Assembly (NCBI RefSeq): GCF_904846695.1
Contig: NZ_CAJHBR010000003.1
Span: forward strand, 124,001 to 188,000
DNA length: 64,000 bases
Direction: 5' to 3'
DNA from: Psychrobacter urativorans
Lineage (GTDB): Bacteria; Pseudomonadota; Gammaproteobacteria; Pseudomonadales; Moraxellaceae
Positions 8,802 to 19,030 of the stretch are shown here, one piece after another; position 1 is the stretch's first letter, and every line of letters begins with the position of its first letter. Position numbers and translations under genes: made by a program. Below the pieces are notes generated by a model that saw only the letters and a program-made list of their open reading frames with translations, was not told where the DNA came from and ran no database searches.

Positions 8802-9905
8802 CTAAGTAATTGACGTTACTGGTGGCTCAACATCGGCGTTTTGACCACGGTTACGTAGATAATGATCTAGCAACACGATAGCCAGCATTGCCTCAGCGAT
8901 AGGCGTTGCACGTACTCCAACGCAAGGATCATGACGACCCTTAGTCAACATATCAACCGCTTCGCCTTGAGTATTGATACTCTTGCCAGCAGTAGTAATA
9001 CTAGAGGTAGGTTTCAGCGCAATGCTCACACTAATATCTTGTCCTGAAGAAATACCGCCTAGGATACCGCCGGCATGATTGGCAGTAAAGCCGTCTGGCG
9101 TCATCTCATCACGTGCCTTGTGACCGAATTGTTCAGCGACTTTCATCCCATCACCAATCTCAACACCTTTCACCGCATTAATACTCATCATCGCATGAGC
9201 AATATCAGCATCCAAGCGATCAAATACTGGCTCGCCCAAACCAACTGGCACACCGCTGGCAATAATCTCTAAACGTGCGCCACAACTAGTACCTTCACGG
9301 CGTAAGCTGTCTATTAGAGTCTCAAAACGTCCTACTGCCTCTTTATCAGCACAGAAGAACGGATTGCTATTCACAAACTGCCAATCAATAATGCTAGGAT
9401 CGAGCACTTCGCTACGCTCGTTACCTATTTGAGTCACATGACCACGCACTTCAACACCTAAGCGCACTCGCAAGTATTTTTTGGCGATAGCACCAGCCGC
9501 TACCCGCATAGCCGTCTCACGTGCCGATGAGCGTCCGCCACCACGATAGTCGCGAAAGCCGTACTTCATGCTATAAGTATAGTCGGCATGGCCAGGGCGA
9601 AAAGTATCTTTGATTTCGCTATAGTCTTTAGATTTTTGATTGGTATTACGAATAAGTAAACCAATAGAAGTACCCGTAGTTAATCCTTCAAATACACCAG
9701 AGATAATTTCGACTTCATCAGACTCACGGCGCTGAGTTGAGTATTTAGAAGTACCAGGCTTGCGACGATCTAAATCGATTTGCAAATCCTCCGCACATAA
9801 CTCAAGACCAGGTGGCACACCATCTACAATGGCCAATAAACCTGCGCCATGCGATTCACCGCAAGTAGTTACACAAAAAAGCTTACCAATACTGTTGCCT
9901 GCCAT
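8802..9905 (-). CDS. aroC: Chorismate synthase
   Basis: 367 residues from the ATG at 9905, which has AAGGA seven bases upstream; the frame extends further but without homology. The N-terminus [20 protein letters not shown], the [15 protein letters not shown] segment and [16 protein letters not shown] are family signatures. The enzyme makes chorismate from 5-enolpyruvylshikimate-3-phosphate using reduced FMN, the last common step towards aromatic amino acids, folate and quinones. It lies downstream of prmB in the same direction, the order also known in E. coli, with about 200 bases between. Confidence 0.97.
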   Translation of the reverse strand: MAGNSIGKLFCVTTCGESHGAGLLAIVDGVPPGLELCAEDLQIDLDRRKPGTSKYSTQRRESDEVEIISGVFEGLTTGTSIGLLIRNTNQKSKDYSEIKDTFRPGHADYTYSMKYGFRDYRGGGRSSARETAMRVAAGAIAKKYLRVRLGVEVRGHVTQIGNERSEVLDPSIIDWQFVNSNPFFCADKEAVGRFETLIDSLRREGTSCGARLEIIASGVPVGLGEPVFDRLDADIAHAMMSINAVKGVEIGDGMKVAEQFGHKARDEMTPDGFTANHAGGILGGISSGQDISVSIALKPTSSITTAGKSINTQGEAVDMLTKGRHDPCVGVRATPIAEAMLAIVLLDHYLRNRGQNADVEPPVTSIT

Positions 9906-10111
9906 GTCTATCCTTAACAAGTAAAATTTATCTTTAGGTATTAAACTAACTATCGAACCCACTATTAACCCAACTACCGAATCAACTATTAAAATCTTGC
10001 TTACTAGTAACGATAGCCGTGCTCATCTAGCATCAATAAGCATCAGATATCAAGTATCGAATGCTCTAATAGTAGAAGGTTCAATACCATCAAATCCTGC
10101 CATCATAAATA

Positions 10112-11257
10112 TTAGCTAGCATCATTATTGACATAACGAGCAAACAGTGCACGATGCTCTACTAGCTCATCAAAGGTTATAGCGAACACTCCATGACCAC
10201 CGTGAGCGAATTTGAGCCAATCGAACTGAATATCAGGATAAGCTTGGCTTAACGCCCACTCACTGTCACCAACTTCGCAAACTAACAACCCTTCAGGGCT
10301 CAGATAATCTGCGGCTTCAAACAAGATATGATGAACTAAGTCTAGGCCATCTTGACCAGCAGCAAGAGCTTGTTCAGGCTCATATAAGAACTCAGGCGGT
10401 AAGTCAGCCATGATAGCAGCATCGACATAAGGGGGATTGGTGACGATTAGTTCGTATTGATTCTCAGCAGGTATCTTGGCGAACAAATCAGACTCAATCA
10501 CATTGACTTGATGATTGAGATTATGATGATCAACGTTGACCATAGCGACTTCTAGCGCCCCTTTATCGATATCCACTGCATCCACTAATGCATCGACAAA
10601 ACGGGTGGCCAAGGCAATAGCGATACAAGCAGAACCAGTACATAAATCTAATATGCGCTCTGGATGTGAGAGCTGCTTCATCTCTAAACCATGCTCATAA
10701 AAAGCTGTAGACTGCTCATTGACTGTTGTGCCTAAAGGTTTGGCCAGCTCATTAGCATCAAAATATGGATAGAACTGCTGACGAATCAACTCAGCGATTG
10801 GTGAGCGTGGTATCAGAACTCGCTCATCAACATAAAAAGGCAAATCACAGAAATAAGCCAAATTAACCAAATAACTCAATGGCTTACGCTCAGCTATGCG
10901 CTCTTCTAACAAGCTCAATACTGTTTGCTTCTCACTAGAGGTCAGACGACAATCTAGAATCTGTTCATTAGCAGACCAGTCCAATGCTAACGAGTGCAAT
11001 ACAATCGCCGCGGCTTCAGCGAATTCGTCTGTTGTTCCTTGGGCTACTACTACATCATAGTTGCGCAGTTGGGTGACAGCAAAGCGAATAAAGTCACGGA
11101 TGCTAACTAGCTCTTGGCGAGCTTCTTCGAGCTCTGCTGGCAAATTAGCAAACTCATTTTCCTCATCGCTCTGTAAATTATCCAGATTAAAATCATCAAC
11201 ATCAAAGCCATATTGATCTTGAAACTCTTCGGCGCTCATAGTCTGTTCTTCTGGCAT
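10112..11257 (-). CDS. prmB: Ribosomal protein uL3 (L3) glutamine methyltransferase
   Basis: 381 residues. The catalytic NPPYVD motif and the SAM-binding LDLCTGSACIAIALA segment mark the HemK/PrmB N5-glutamine methyltransferase group. ERKPLSYLVN with LIPRSPIAELI points to PrmB (ribosomal protein L3) and away from PrmC (release factors). A ~60-residue acidic N-terminal extension (DVDDFNLDNLQSDEENEF) precedes the part that aligns with the ~310-residue E. coli protein; an internal start is possible but the ATG at 11257 keeps one open frame. It is upstream of aroC, as in enterobacteria. Confidence 0.92.
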   Translation of the reverse strand: MPEEQTMSAEEFQDQYGFDVDDFNLDNLQSDEENEFANLPAELEEARQELVSIRDFIRFAVTQLRNYDVVVAQGTTDEFAEAAAIVLHSLALDWSANEQILDCRLTSSEKQTVLSLLEERIAERKPLSYLVNLAYFCDLPFYVDERVLIPRSPIAELIRQQFYPYFDANELAKPLGTTVNEQSTAFYEHGLEMKQLSHPERILDLCTGSACIAIALATRFVDALVDAVDIDKGALEVAMVNVDHHNLNHQVNVIESDLFAKIPAENQYELIVTNPPYVDAAIMADLPPEFLYEPEQALAAGQDGLDLVHHILFEAADYLSPEGLLVCEVGDSEWALSQAYPDIQFDWLKFAHGGHGVFAITFDELVEHRALFARYVNNDAS

Positions 11258-11769
11258 ATCGTACCTTATTAATTACATGTTGATTGCGTATGGATGACGT
11301 GTTCATTGGTGAGGTGGGAGTAGAGTGAATAAACGGCTGAAGTTTTATGGTTTGACCGTGACTAGCTGTGCAAATAACAACTTAGCAAGCAGATAAAAAA
11401 GTCTACTAAAAACTATCCCCTATTATAGACGCAAATCAATAGCAGCGCCAATAACTGTAGTCGCTATCTAGTATGATAGTAATTTTAGGCCTTTTTTGCT
11501 TTTATGCCCTAGCGAGTAGTCTATTGTTAGCTACTTATAAGTTATTAACAGAAAAATCGTCTCAGCTCCTGTGATTACAAGCTTACTAAAGTAGAGAAAT
11601 ACTGCCAAATTAGGGAAAAACTTGACTCAATTATCACGGTATTGTAGTGAATACGTCAGTTATTGACGTCTAACATTCTATTGCTTTAAAAAGATGTATC
11701 AAAAGTTTGCGCAGCGTCTCAATTATGCGCATAATAGTCCCATTAGTAGCAACCTTGTGATCAAATATT
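11258..11769. other. Divergent gap between prmB and the L,D-transpeptidase gene
   Basis: About 510 bases with divergent promoters expected for both genes. I see AT-rich stretches but no promoter pair, hairpin or frame that I can defend. Confidence 0.4.
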
Positions 11770-13176
11770 ATGAAGATAAAGTTAATCGTTACCTCGATGT
11801 CAATAGCCGCACTTACCGCTGGTATCAATATCAGCGCTATCGCGGCTCCTACTGATAGCGCTCGCACTTTACCAGTGCGCACGGCAGCGGGTTTGCCGGA
11901 TATAGCGGTGTTGGCTAGTCTTAAAGTTGAAGAGAACCGTAATCGTTCTATCGATGCCAACTCTACTGCTAGTAAGCCCTCTAAAGCTAAAACCGCTAAG
12001 ACTACGGATAGCATGGGTAAACTGATTGATAATCAGCGTACTCAAGTAGCACCGAGTGTCAGCGCTGATAATATGAGTGTTGAAGAGCTGACTCGTAAAG
12101 ATCAGCAGTCTCAAAGCACTGACGACATGAGCGACGGACAAGCGGTTGCTGGCCCTAGCGCCGCCTCACTTGCTTCGGCTGACTCTTCATCTTATGAGCT
12201 TGCAGAGAGTCAACCAAGTCTAGACGCTAGTACCGATTCTTCTATCAAGAGTATCGAAGATGTTGATGGCAAAACTCATACTACTTTGAACTTGTCTAGT
12301 TATGCTAAACAAGTCAACGGTTCCACTTGGTCGCCGAATATGAACGTCAATTCAGCAATGACGATCAAGATACAAGCATTGTTGGATTGGAATCATGCTT
12401 CTCCTGGTCCGATTGATGGCGGCTGGGGCATGAACAGTAAAAAAGCTTTGATCAACTTTCAAAATATGAAGGGCTTGCCAGCGACTGGTAAAATGGATCA
12501 AAAAACTTGGGATGCTTTAGTTAAAAACATTCCTGCGAACAAACCAGTATTAGTAACTTATACTTTGACTGATGAAGATCTCAAAACTAACTTTGCCACG
12601 ACTCCTACTGGATCAGAGGCAAAATCAAAGGTTAAAGGTCTTTATTATCAAGATATAAAAGAGATGCTAGGTGAGCGTTTCCATATGGATGTGCGTTATC
12701 TAGATAAGCTTAACAAGAATAAAGCTTATAAAGCTGGGGAAACGATTACGGTATTGAACAATCGTGGGCCACTTAATCAGCGTATTAACCGAGTAGTTGC
12801 CAATAAAGCCGATCAAACTTTGTATGCTTATAATGGTGACAAGTTAGTGGCTACCTATCCGACTACTGTTGGTAGTAGTAGCACGCCTTCACCACAAGGC
12901 ACCTTTAAAATCGTCAATAAAGTCAAAATGCCGTGGTATAAAGCAACTGTTGGCGAGGGTGATCAAAAGAAAGTACATATGCTACCACCAGGACCTAATA
13001 ATCCAGTAGGCGTAGTATGGATGGGGTTATCTAAACCTTCTTATGGTTTGCATGGCTCTCCTACCCCTGAAGGCATCAGCCGCCAAGCGTCAGCAGGTTG
13101 TGTGCGCTTGACCAACTGGGATGTACTTGAGGTTTATGCCAATATCGAAAATGGCGCTACTGTAGTACTACAATAA
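11770..13176 (+). CDS. Exported L,D-transpeptidase (YkuD) with peptidoglycan-binding domain
   Basis: 468 residues. A Sec signal (MKIKLIVTSMSIAALTAG, then ISAIA-A cleavage region) is followed by ~130 residues of serine/alanine-rich low-complexity sequence, a PG_binding_1 domain (TIKIQALLDWNH, INFQNMKGLPATGKMD), a LysM-like stretch (YLDKLNKNKAYKAGETITVL) and a YkuD catalytic domain. The catalytic motif is HGSPTPEG with SAGCVRLTNWD, nucleophile C444. Such enzymes make 3-3 peptidoglycan crosslinks or attach lipoproteins to the wall in the periplasm. It is monocistronic with its own strong terminator. Which L,D-transpeptidase subgroup it belongs to is not clear. Confidence 0.92.
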   Translation: MKIKLIVTSMSIAALTAGINISAIAAPTDSARTLPVRTAAGLPDIAVLASLKVEENRNRSIDANSTASKPSKAKTAKTTDSMGKLIDNQRTQVAPSVSADNMSVEELTRKDQQSQSTDDMSDGQAVAGPSAASLASADSSSYELAESQPSLDASTDSSIKSIEDVDGKTHTTLNLSSYAKQVNGSTWSPNMNVNSAMTIKIQALLDWNHASPGPIDGGWGMNSKKALINFQNMKGLPATGKMDQKTWDALVKNIPANKPVLVTYTLTDEDLKTNFATTPTGSEAKSKVKGLYYQDIKEMLGERFHMDVRYLDKLNKNKAYKAGETITVLNNRGPLNQRINRVVANKADQTLYAYNGDKLVATYPTTVGSSSTPSPQGTFKIVNKVKMPWYKATVGEGDQKKVHMLPPGPNNPVGVVWMGLSKPSYGLHGSPTPEGISRQASAGCVRLTNWDVLEVYANIENGATVVLQ

Positions 13177-13227
13177 TTGGTTATAGCTTTACAGCAGATT
13201 AACTATTATCTCAGCTCAATTAGTAAT

Positions 13228-13264
13228 AAAAAAACAGCTCCTTTTTTGGGAGCTGTTTTTTATT
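13228..13264 (+). terminator. Intrinsic terminator of the L,D-transpeptidase gene
   Basis: AAAACAGCTCC / GGGAGCTGTTTT stem with a T-rich loop followed by a T run. Confidence 0.88.
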
Positions 13265-13286
13265 GGAATAATTTCTATTAGTATAG

Positions 13287-13339
13287 TTAATGACTATGCA
13301 TATTAGTTGCTCTATTTATTAATAACTATGCGTATTAGT
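13287..13339. repeat. Imperfect direct repeat, two 21-base copies
   Basis: Copies at 13287-13307 and 13319-13339 differ at two positions and are spaced 32 bases apart. They lie downstream of the transpeptidase terminator. Confidence 0.75.
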
Positions 13340-13403
13340 GCTATGTCTCTCGTTCAACATGCCCTAGTTTAACAGGCTCTAGTTCCTCAAACTTCGCTAC
13401 TAT

Positions 13404-13433
13404 TTAAACTTGTCCCTCTTAAACTTGTCCCTC
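13404..13433. repeat. Exact 15-base tandem duplication
   Basis: TTAAACTTGTCCCTC occurs twice in direct succession, just beyond the stop of the small membrane protein gene. Confidence 0.9.
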
Positions 13434-13452
13434 AAAAGATCGCAGTGAGCGC

Positions 13453-13674
13453 TTAAGCAATAATGTCTTTATAGCCTTCTTCGTTACCAGTAATACTACC
13501 TATTTTTTTAGTGAAATATAGTCCTGCTGGTATAGAGACTAACAGACCTATTGCTACCGCAATTTGAATATGGGGAATTTCATTGAAACCCGTGACTAAA
13601 GCGGTAATCATGAATATTCCGACGATAACCGTAGACGCCATAGAGTAGATTACAGAAAATAATGGCCAGTTCAT
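13453..13674 (-). CDS. Small two-helix membrane protein (73 aa)
   Basis: 73 residues with two hydrophobic segments, roughly 8-28 (IYSMASTVIVGIFMITALVTG) and 35-54 (IQIAVAIGLLVSIPAGLYFT), and a short C-terminal tail (TKKIGSITGNEEGYKDIIA). An AAGGA lies about eight bases before the ATG, so translation looks real. I believe similar short proteins occur widely in Moraxellaceae, but I cannot name a function. It converges on the L,D-transpeptidase gene and is divergent from the DUF389 gene. Confidence 0.75.
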   Translation of the reverse strand: MNWPLFSVIYSMASTVIVGIFMITALVTGFNEIPHIQIAVAIGLLVSIPAGLYFTKKIGSITGNEEGYKDIIA

Positions 13675-14127
13675 AATTTAATCCTTATTTAAGTTGTGTG
13701 TTTATCTTGTATATCTACTTTATACCTTATATCCACACAATTAGTAAGTATTTCCAATAGACGCTACAGCCTTTTATTTTCAGTGACTCCTATCTAAAAC
13801 CATGATAAGATTAGGGAGTTATTTGAGGTGCAAAAAAATATCTCTAGTAACCACCTTTTACTCAGTATTAAACCTTAGCGATAACTTTGTTACTATATAA
13901 TCACCATAAAGTTACTAAATAGTTAATGAATATTTAATGAATAGTCACTGCGTGATTACTTTATAACTACTTTTACCATGCCTCTAACACCTCCGCCTTT
14001 TAGCTTCTCTTTATACTCCTATTGTTAACAGAACCTCTGCTATCGAGTCATAAAAATATAGACATCTTTTGAGCTTTATCATTACAATAAGAATTTTGTC
14101 TTATTCTATGACTAAAGTGACCTTATC
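13675..14127. other. Divergent AT-rich gap
   Basis: About 450 bases upstream of both the small membrane protein and the DUF389 gene. No coding frame or firm regulatory motif seen. Confidence 0.4.
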
Positions 14128-15777
14128 ATGACTTCACCCTCTAACCCTCAGCAACCATCCGTAACACAGACTGATAATAGCGACGGTTACGAAGACGCTA
14201 ATTTGCAAAGTGCACAGGCCGAGAATGAAGATTATGCTAATGGTGATAATCTGCTAAGCACTCAAGACGATTTAGCCGCCCAACCCTTTAAGTTCAAAGT
14301 AAAAATGACCTCACCTAGTCCCGATGTGGTTATCGCTACTGTAGAGCCTGAAATCGAAGCTGTTGCAAGCTCTAGTGATGAGTTAAACGCAGGCTTAGAT
14401 ACAAGCTTAGATACAAGCTTAGATACAAGCTTAGATACAGAGTTAAATGATGTTATCGACATAAACGCTGAAGATAATAGTCATACCACTGTCGATAGCA
14501 CCCTTGATAGCTCCCTCGCTAAAAACGGCGCTGACGATATTTCTTCTAATAGCCCTGCTAATGGCCCTTCTAATAGCACTCTACTAGCGGCAGCAGACCG
14601 TAAGAAAAGCAATGCAGCGCTAGAGTCAGAGTCTATAGCTTCGGTGGAATCTGCAGAACAGGAAGAGGAAGAAGAAGTTAAAGAAGTCAAAGAAGCTAAA
14701 CTCGAGTCCTACAAACAGTTTATCGCTAGACAATTTAGCGATAAAAAAATAGATTATCCGGAAGTACGGGTTACTATCGAAGCTAACGCCTTACCTAGCA
14801 AAATGTATTTCGTGATGAATGTCTTGTCAGCGATCATTGCCAGCTACGGGCTAGTGACCAACTCTGCGGCTGTAGTCATTGGTGCTATGTTAGTTGCGAT
14901 GATGCTCGGCCCTATTACTGGCGTGGCGCTAGCTATCATTGATTACCGTATGCCACTACTACGCAAATCGTTAATTACTGTCTTGCTTGGTATATCTTTA
15001 GTAGTGCTAGTAGGTTTTGTGGTCGGCTGGTTACATAAAGATCAAGCGCTGACCGCAGAGATTTTATCGCGTACTCAGCCTACCTCGATGGACCTAATGA
15101 TAGCGCTAGCTGGTGGTACGGCAGGGGCTTATGCCATGGTATCGCCGCACTTATCGGTGGCGGTAGTGGGAGTGGCGGTAGCTACCGCTTTAGTACCCCC
15201 TTTAGCCGCCAGCGGTATCTTATTCGCCAATGGCGAGATGCAGCTTGGACTGGGCGCTTTACTACTAGCCATTACTAACATCATCGCTATCCAATTCACT
15301 AATGCGCTGGTGCTATGGTTCTTAGGCTTTCGCCGTTTAGTAGATGACGATTATAAGTCGAATACTTATTTAACTTTTTTGCGACGTAATGCGGTTACTT
15401 TATTGTTGTTAGTAGGCTTAGGTATTTACTTAACTATCAACCTCAATACCAATGCCAAGCAGCAAACCTTTGAGAACAATGTGAAAGACTCGATTAACAG
15501 CTACTTTATAGATAAAGGTAATGTATTGACTAATACTCAGTTTGATAAAGCCAATGGTTACCAAACCATTCGTGCGGTTATTCGTGGTGAGACTACGCCT
15601 AGCTCTTACGATGTCCGTCAAATTGAAGCCACTATCACTCAAAATATGGCTGATAACTTTCCCGATTACTTACCCATTAAGCTGCAGCTGCGTTATCTAC
15701 CAGTGCAAGTTATTGAGTCCGATCCTCTTATTGCCGACCAGCTGGATAGAACGGATGCCGCTATCTTGAGCAACTAA
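14128..15777 (+). CDS. DUF389 / TIGR00341-family membrane protein with acidic N-terminus
   Basis: 549 residues. The first ~215 residues are low-complexity and acidic, including a fourfold [G/S]LDT repeat (89-104) and an EEEEEVKEVKEAK stretch. The rest is a DUF389 core: GLVTNSAAVVIGAMLVAMML, a series of about six membrane helices, VATALVPPLAASGI and a soluble C-terminus (~450-549) of the TIGR00341 type. Function of the family is unknown; an inner-membrane transport or sensing role is often supposed. The cytoplasmic side of the long N-terminus is inferred from its charge. No gene overlaps or is cotranscribed with it. Confidence 0.85.
   Translation: MTSPSNPQQPSVTQTDNSDGYEDANLQSAQAENEDYANGDNLLSTQDDLAAQPFKFKVKMTSPSPDVVIATVEPEIEAVASSSDELNAGLDTSLDTSLDTSLDTELNDVIDINAEDNSHTTVDSTLDSSLAKNGADDISSNSPANGPSNSTLLAAADRKKSNAALESESIASVESAEQEEEEEVKEVKEAKLESYKQFIARQFSDKKIDYPEVRVTIEANALPSKMYFVMNVLSAIIASYGLVTNSAAVVIGAMLVAMMLGPITGVALAIIDYRMPLLRKSLITVLLGISLVVLVGFVVGWLHKDQALTAEILSRTQPTSMDLMIALAGGTAGAYAMVSPHLSVAVVGVAVATALVPPLAASGILFANGEMQLGLGALLLAITNIIAIQFTNALVLWFLGFRRLVDDDYKSNTYLTFLRRNAVTLLLLVGLGIYLTINLNTNAKQQTFENNVKDSINSYFIDKGNVLTNTQFDKANGYQTIRAVIRGETTPSSYDVRQIEATITQNMADNFPDYLPIKLQLRYLPVQVIESDPLIADQLDRTDAAILSN
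14392..14439 (+). repeat. 12-base tandem repeat x4 in coding sequence
   Basis: Unit AGCTTAGATACA; the first copy starts with G instead of A. In frame, it encodes the [G/S]LDT repeats of the DUF389 protein. Copy number may vary between strains without shifting the frame. Confidence 0.95.
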
Positions 15778-15973
15778 TGACGTTGTACTTTACAAAAACT
15801 AAGCCTAAGCTATTAGCAGTAACATTTACTGCTAAGCGTAAGCGTGAATGGTCAAACACCTTATAAGCATTTGTGCTAAAATCGCTTGCAAAATTATTTA
15901 ATCAAATTTTGCGCCATTTTCACTTCGTTCTACTTCATTTGTCACTTATTCTATCCGCCAGTAAGGAGCCGCT

Positions 15974-18646
15974 GTGAGCCAGCCATTTCGCTCAGCCGAT
16001 ATTCGCCAAGCTTTTATCAATTTTTTTGTGAGTAAACAGCACACCTCAGTACCCTCATCGAGCTTGATTCCTCATAATGATCCGACCTTGTTGTTTACTA
16101 ACGCCGGTATGAATCAGTTTAAAGAGACTTTTTTGGGTATGGAGCCGCGCGATTATACTCGTGCAGTGACCTCGCAAAAGTGTGTACGCGCTGGTGGCAA
16201 ACACAATGACTTAGATAACGTTGGCTATACCGCACGTCACCATACTTTCTTTGAGATGCTAGGTAACTTCTCCTTTGGTGACTACTTTAAGCAAGCAGCT
16301 ATCGCTTATATCTGGGAATTTTTGACTGCAGATGATTGGTTAGCTATCGATAAACAGCGCTTGTATGTCACAGTCTATGAGACTGATGATGAAGCCTTTA
16401 ACATCTGGCATAAAGATATCGGTATTCCAGTAGAGCGCATCATCCGTATTGGTGACAATAAGGGTGCCCCTTACGCTTCTGATAACTTTTGGACTATGGG
16501 TGATACAGGTCCTTGCGGCCCTTGTACTGAAGTGTTCTATGATCACGGTGCTGATATAGAAGGCGGCTTACCTGGTACTCCTGAAGAAGATGGTGACCGT
16601 TATATTGAGATTTGGAACTGTGTGTTTATGCAGTTTAATCGCCAAAAAGACGGCACGATGCTGCCTTTACCTGCTCCTAGTGTCGATACTGGCATGGGTC
16701 TTGAGCGTATCAGCGCTATCATGCAAGGCGTTCATGGTAACTATCAAATCGATTTATTTGAGCATCTGATGGATGCAGCTGCTGCTGTTTTAGAGATTAA
16801 TAATGAGCAACAAGCCTCGCTTAAAGTGATCGCTGACCACATACGGGCGGTATCGTTCTTAATTGCTGATGGCGTGATGCCTAGTAATGAAGGGCGTGGC
16901 TATGTGTTACGTCGAGTCATTCGTCGTGCCGTGCGTCATGGTAACAAGCTTGGCGCTGAGAGTGAGTTTTTCTATAAAATGGTTGCGCCTTTGGTTGCTG
17001 AGATGGGTGCTGCCTACCCTGAGCTAACTGAAAAGCAAAGCATCATAGAAAACGCTATCCAAAAAGAAGAAGCGCAATTTGCTAAGACTCTAGCACAAGG
17101 GTTACGCTTATTGGCTACTGAGCTTGATGGCTTGCAAGATGGTGACGTACTCTCAGGTGAGGCCGCTTTTAAACTTTATGATACTTATGGCTTCCCACTA
17201 GATTTGACTGCTGATATCACTCGTGAGCGTGGTATTCGCATCAATGAAGATGAGTTCGATGAACACATGCAAGCGCAGCGTACTCGAGCGCGTGATGCTG
17301 GCAAGTTCGATGTTGATTATAGCAGCGTCATTCAAGTCGATAATCCTACTGAATTTATCGGCTACGAGCATTTAGTAGATACTGATGTCGAAGTTATCGC
17401 TGTTTATCAAGACGGTAATCCAGTGACTAGCTTAGCTGAAGGCGACGAAGGGGTTGTGGTACTCAATCGTACGCCTTTCTATGCTGAGGGCGGTGGCCAA
17501 GTCGGTGAGCTTGGCGAAATTCGTACGGCTTCTGGGGTTTTTGAAGTCCAAGATACCAAAAAATCTGGCCAAGCGATCATCCATTATGGGGTGGTCAACA
17601 TGGGTACTATTAATAGCAACCAGAGCGCAGAAGCTCAAGTGCTCTCTAGTATTCGCGCCGCTAGTGCTAAGAACCACTCTGCCACTCACCTATTACACGC
17701 CGCATTGCGCGAGGTACTAGGCGATTTAGTCAGTCAAAAAGGCTCTATGGTCTCCAGTGATGTGCTACGTTTTGACTTTGCTTATGATCAACCAGTAACT
17801 GCTGCTGAAATTAGCCGAGTCGAGCGCTTGGTTAATGAACAAATTCAGGCCAATACCACTGCTCATATCGAGAGTATGTCTATCGATGAAGCTATGCAAA
17901 AAGGCGCTATGGCTTTGTTCGGCGAAAAGTATGGTAGCGATGTTCGAGTGCTAACTATGGGTACTGATAGCATCGTTAATGGCAAACCGCAGCCTTTCTC
18001 TATCGAGCTATGTGGCGGTCTGCATGTCAAACGTACTGGTGATATTGGCTTGTTTAAAATCACTAGTGAGTCTGGTATTGCTGCTGGCATACGCCGTATT
18101 GAAGCCGTTACGGGTATGGGTGCTATTAAGTATATTCAGCAAAATGATGAGCAGTTAAGTACTCTTGCCAGCCAGCTAAAAGTCAAACGTCCCCAAGTTG
18201 CCGAACGGGTACAGACTATGGCTGATAAGCAGCGCGATTTAGAAAAACAGCTGGAGCGTTTACAACAGAAGCTAGCCAGCGCTCAAGCCGCCGATTTACT
18301 TAGCGAAGTACAGACTATCGCCGGTATTCCAGTATTGATTAGTACTTTAGCTGGCATTGACGGTAAATCGATTCGTCCCTTGATGGATGATATCAAGTCA
18401 AAACTACCTGATAGCGTTATAGTGTTAATCGGTGATAAAGAGGAGCAGCTGGCCCTCTCAGCGAACGTTGCTAAGTCAGTCACTAGTCGTATAAAAGCGG
18501 GTGATATCATTCGTCATTTAGCTGGTGAGCTTGGTGGTAAAGGTGGCGGTAAGCCTGACTATGCTCAAGGCGGAGCACCAAAAGCAGCTAACACTGTAGC
18601 AGTTATCAGCGCACTACCCGCTTGGATAGAAACGCAACTGGGCTAA
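15974..18646 (+). CDS. alaS: Alanine-tRNA ligase
   Basis: 890 residues starting at GTG 15974 with TAAGGAG at 15962-15968. The class II catalytic core is at the N-terminus (SSLIPHNDPTLLFTNAGMNQ, then NVGYTARHHTFFEMLGNFSFGDYFK, VDTGMGLERISA). The editing domain shows HSATHLLHAALRE and the zinc/editing motif CGGLHVKRTGDIG. A coiled coil and C-Ala domain (GGKGGGKPDYAQGG) close the protein. It charges tRNA-Ala and removes mischarged Ser/Gly. Length is close to E. coli AlaS (876). It lies upstream of lysC and csrA in the same direction, an order also common in gammaproteobacteria. Confidence 0.98.
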   Translation: MSQPFRSADIRQAFINFFVSKQHTSVPSSSLIPHNDPTLLFTNAGMNQFKETFLGMEPRDYTRAVTSQKCVRAGGKHNDLDNVGYTARHHTFFEMLGNFSFGDYFKQAAIAYIWEFLTADDWLAIDKQRLYVTVYETDDEAFNIWHKDIGIPVERIIRIGDNKGAPYASDNFWTMGDTGPCGPCTEVFYDHGADIEGGLPGTPEEDGDRYIEIWNCVFMQFNRQKDGTMLPLPAPSVDTGMGLERISAIMQGVHGNYQIDLFEHLMDAAAAVLEINNEQQASLKVIADHIRAVSFLIADGVMPSNEGRGYVLRRVIRRAVRHGNKLGAESEFFYKMVAPLVAEMGAAYPELTEKQSIIENAIQKEEAQFAKTLAQGLRLLATELDGLQDGDVLSGEAAFKLYDTYGFPLDLTADITRERGIRINEDEFDEHMQAQRTRARDAGKFDVDYSSVIQVDNPTEFIGYEHLVDTDVEVIAVYQDGNPVTSLAEGDEGVVVLNRTPFYAEGGGQVGELGEIRTASGVFEVQDTKKSGQAIIHYGVVNMGTINSNQSAEAQVLSSIRAASAKNHSATHLLHAALREVLGDLVSQKGSMVSSDVLRFDFAYDQPVTAAEISRVERLVNEQIQANTTAHIESMSIDEAMQKGAMALFGEKYGSDVRVLTMGTDSIVNGKPQPFSIELCGGLHVKRTGDIGLFKITSESGIAAGIRRIEAVTGMGAIKYIQQNDEQLSTLASQLKVKRPQVAERVQTMADKQRDLEKQLERLQQKLASAQAADLLSEVQTIAGIPVLISTLAGIDGKSIRPLMDDIKSKLPDSVIVLIGDKEEQLALSANVAKSVTSRIKAGDIIRHLAGELGGKGGGKPDYAQGGAPKAANTVAVISALPAWIETQLG

Positions 18647-19030
18647 GCTGTAAGCTGGCTATCCTGAGATAGCTAACTTGCTACAACCGTATGGCTAAGC
18701 AGTATGACTAGATAGCATGGCTAAACAGTACCAAGCGCTCAGATAGGATAAATAATAACGGCTACTAGGATTGGTTATGATTGTCTATAACCAATCGCCA
18801 TGTATCTAACTATACTTGCGACTTAATTTTGGCGTGCAAATATGGTATAACGTACATGGCCTATCTGTATATCAAAGCATGACTAGCAAAGCTAATACAA
18901 GCTGGCAGAGCTAGGCTAGCACCCCATTCTTATAATCCGGCTTTATCTGTCATTGATGTCGATGCGGAATCCTATTGGTTTTAATCGACCATGATAGATA
19001 GCCCTTGGTGAATAATAGGTAAGAATTTTT
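18647..19030. other. Gap between alaS and lysC
   Basis: About 380 bases. It holds two 14-base near-identical copies (18691-18704 and 18717-18730, one mismatch). I saw neither a clear alaS terminator nor anything resembling a lysine riboswitch before lysC. Confidence 0.45.

Noticed and set aside
11770..12300. Minus-strand frames opposite the transpeptidase N-terminus
   Set aside because: Open only because the Ser/Ala-rich coding strand yields few stops in antisense; the plus-strand signal peptide and domains are convincing.
18647..19030. Lysine riboswitch before lysC
   Set aside because: I looked for the conserved multi-helix pattern and terminator before lysC and did not see it.
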